From Candidatus Brocadiaceae bacterium (GTDB lineage Bacteria; Planctomycetota; Brocadiia; Brocadiales; Bathyanammoxibiaceae): a DNA stretch of 6,850 bases. The notes beneath the pieces were generated by a model. The model saw nothing but the letters and a program-made list of their open reading frames with translations. It searched no databases and was not told the DNA's origin. The stretch covers positions 1 through 6,850 of the forward strand of contig JASEHG010000107.1 of the NCBI GenBank assembly GCA_030018855.1, written 5' to 3'. Each line of letters opens with the position of its first letter. Position 1 is the stretch's first letter. Below are positions 6,299-6,850 of the stretch, piece after piece. The position numbers and the translations under genes were made by a program.

Positions 6299-6622
6299 AT
6301 GAGTTGGCTCTATCTGGTGCTGGCAATAGTACTGGAGGTGGGTGGGACCACTTCCATGAAATTGTCCGAAGGTTTTACTAGATTATTACCATCTGTATTG
6401 GTATTTATCCTGTACGGGCTCAGCCTTGGTGCATTGACGCTTACCCTTAAAAGGATTGATGTGAGCGTTGCTTATGCAGTATGGTCTGGTCTGGGTACGG
6501 CCCTCATAGCAGTAGTAGGGATTTTGTGGTTTAGAGAATCGGCAGGTGTCTTAAAGATAATCTCACTTGGACTGATTATAATGGGTGTAATTGGTTTGAA
6601 TCTTGGCACTAGACTACACTAG
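6299..6622 (+). CDS. Small multidrug resistance (SMR) family transporter, EmrE-like
   Basis: This is an inner-membrane protein of 107 residues with four hydrophobic helices, expected to work as a dimer exchanging protons for cationic or other small substrates. It keeps the residues that define drug-exporting EmrE-type members: Glu13 in the first helix (EmrE Glu14), the MKLSEGFTRL-PSV block at 20-33, Tyr39 (EmrE Tyr40) and Trp62 in YAVWSG (EmrE Trp63). A near-perfect ribosome binding site, AAGGAGGTG at 6286-6294, lies just upstream of the ATG. It starts 28 bases after gpgS and is followed 23 bases later by glycerate kinase, so it is probably in that operon. Sequence points to a quaternary-cation exporter, while context raises the possibility of a stress or solute role. 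That role is inference. Confidence 0.92.
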   Translation: MSWLYLVLAIVLEVGGTTSMKLSEGFTRLLPSVLVFILYGLSLGALTLTLKRIDVSVAYAVWSGLGTALIAVVGILWFRESAGVLKIISLGLIIMGVIGLNLGTRLH

Positions 6623-6645
6623 GTGCCCTGGAGAGATGAAACGTG

Positions 6646-6850
6646 ATGCCACCAATGAAGCCGACGAGTGAGCTTAGAAGACAGGCCCTGGAGATATTTT
6701 ACTATGCCCTCGGGGCAGTGGACCCGGCCAGGCTCGTAATGGAGAGGGTAGGTAGGGGCACGTTGCAACGTGCCCCTGCCCTGAAGATAGATAGTAAATC
6801 CTACGCCCTTAAAGAATTTAATGGGGTCTATGCCGTGGGGTTTGGCAAGG
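6646..6850 (+). CDS. Glycerate kinase (MOFRL/GckA type), N-terminal part, cut by window edge
   Basis: The first 68 codons are visible. The opening LRRQALEIFYYALGAVDPARLV (residues 10-31) is the characteristic start of the MOFRL-type glycerate 2-kinases, and FNGVYAVGFGK at 58-68 matches their first glycine-rich strand and turn. The enzyme would phosphorylate D-glycerate with ATP, usually to 2-phosphoglycerate. In this locus it could recycle glycerate released from the solute or balance glycerate against phosphoglycerate. The start is ambiguous: GTG 6643, ATG 6646 and ATG 6655 are all in frame. GGAGAG at 6630-6635 best serves 6643 or 6646, and a TGA stop lies in frame at 6637-6639. Codons 37-44 are exactly a 24-nt perfect palindrome, which lies where family members vary and may be an inserted element. 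The rest of the gene, including whether it is intact, lies outside the window. Confidence 0.8.
   Translation, partial: MPPMKPTSELRRQALEIFYYALGAVDPARLVMERVGRGTLQRAPALKIDSKSYALKEFNGVYAVGFGK
6754..6777. repeat. Perfect 24-nt palindrome inside the glycerate kinase gene
   Basis: The left half AGGGGCACGTTG and right half CAACGTGCCCCT are exact reverse complements with no spacer. Two further G-C pairs flank it at 6751-6752 and 6779-6780, with a mismatch at 6753/6778. It fills codons 37-44 (R-G-T-L-Q-R-A-P) exactly and keeps the frame open. From memory, GTAGGGGCAC...GTGCCCCTAC palindromes are frequent dispersed intergenic repeats in several bacterial phyla; here one would sit inside a gene. No T-run follows, so it is not a terminator. 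Confidence 0.85.

Noticed and set aside
6754..6777. Palindrome as an intrinsic terminator after the SMR gene
   Set aside because: No T-run follows on either strand, and it lies within the open glycerate kinase frame.

Overview
The window looks like chromosomal DNA of a bacterium that makes diaminopimelate (dapF), has roughly balanced base composition, uses AGG/AGA arginine codons heavily and sometimes starts genes with TTG. I cannot name the taxon. The closest described parallel I know is the thermophile Persephonella marina, which makes the compatible solute glucosylglycerate by two routes. The gene set suggests a salt- or heat-stressed organism, but that is inference.

Layout. Bases 1-205 hold no gene, only short inverted repeats. 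dapF follows on + (206-1033). A HAD phosphatase of the mannosyl/glucosyl-3-phosphoglycerate phosphatase family is on + (1165-2001). Its 3' end overlaps, tail to tail, a sodium:solute symporter on - (1972-3576). The symporter lies just downstream of a glycosyltransferase on - (start 4877 or 4907, end 3609) that resembles one-step glucosylglycerate/mannosylglycerate synthases. A divergent intergenic region with a readable sigma-70-type promoter separates this from a + strand unit: a GT81-like glucosyl-3-phosphoglycerate synthase (5062-6270), a small multidrug resistance (SMR) transporter (6299-6622), and the first 68 codons of a glycerate kinase cut by the window edge (6646-6850).

How the genes fit together. 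The GT81 enzyme plus the phosphatase form the two-step route (NDP-sugar + 3-phosphoglycerate to sugar-phosphoglycerate, then dephosphorylation). The - strand glycosyltransferase would form the one-step route (NDP-sugar + D-glycerate). Glycerate kinase joins D-glycerate to the phosphoglycerate pool and so links the two substrates. The symporter and the SMR protein are candidate membrane partners for solute uptake and release. The locus therefore reads as a compatible-solute island placed beside dapF.

A second theme is small repeats inside genes. A perfect 24-nt palindrome fills exactly eight in-frame codons of the glycerate kinase, and a GGTTCAA tandem repeat lies in frame inside dapF at a point where the protein is longer than E. 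coli DapF. No RNA genes, insertion sequences or CRISPR arrays were seen.
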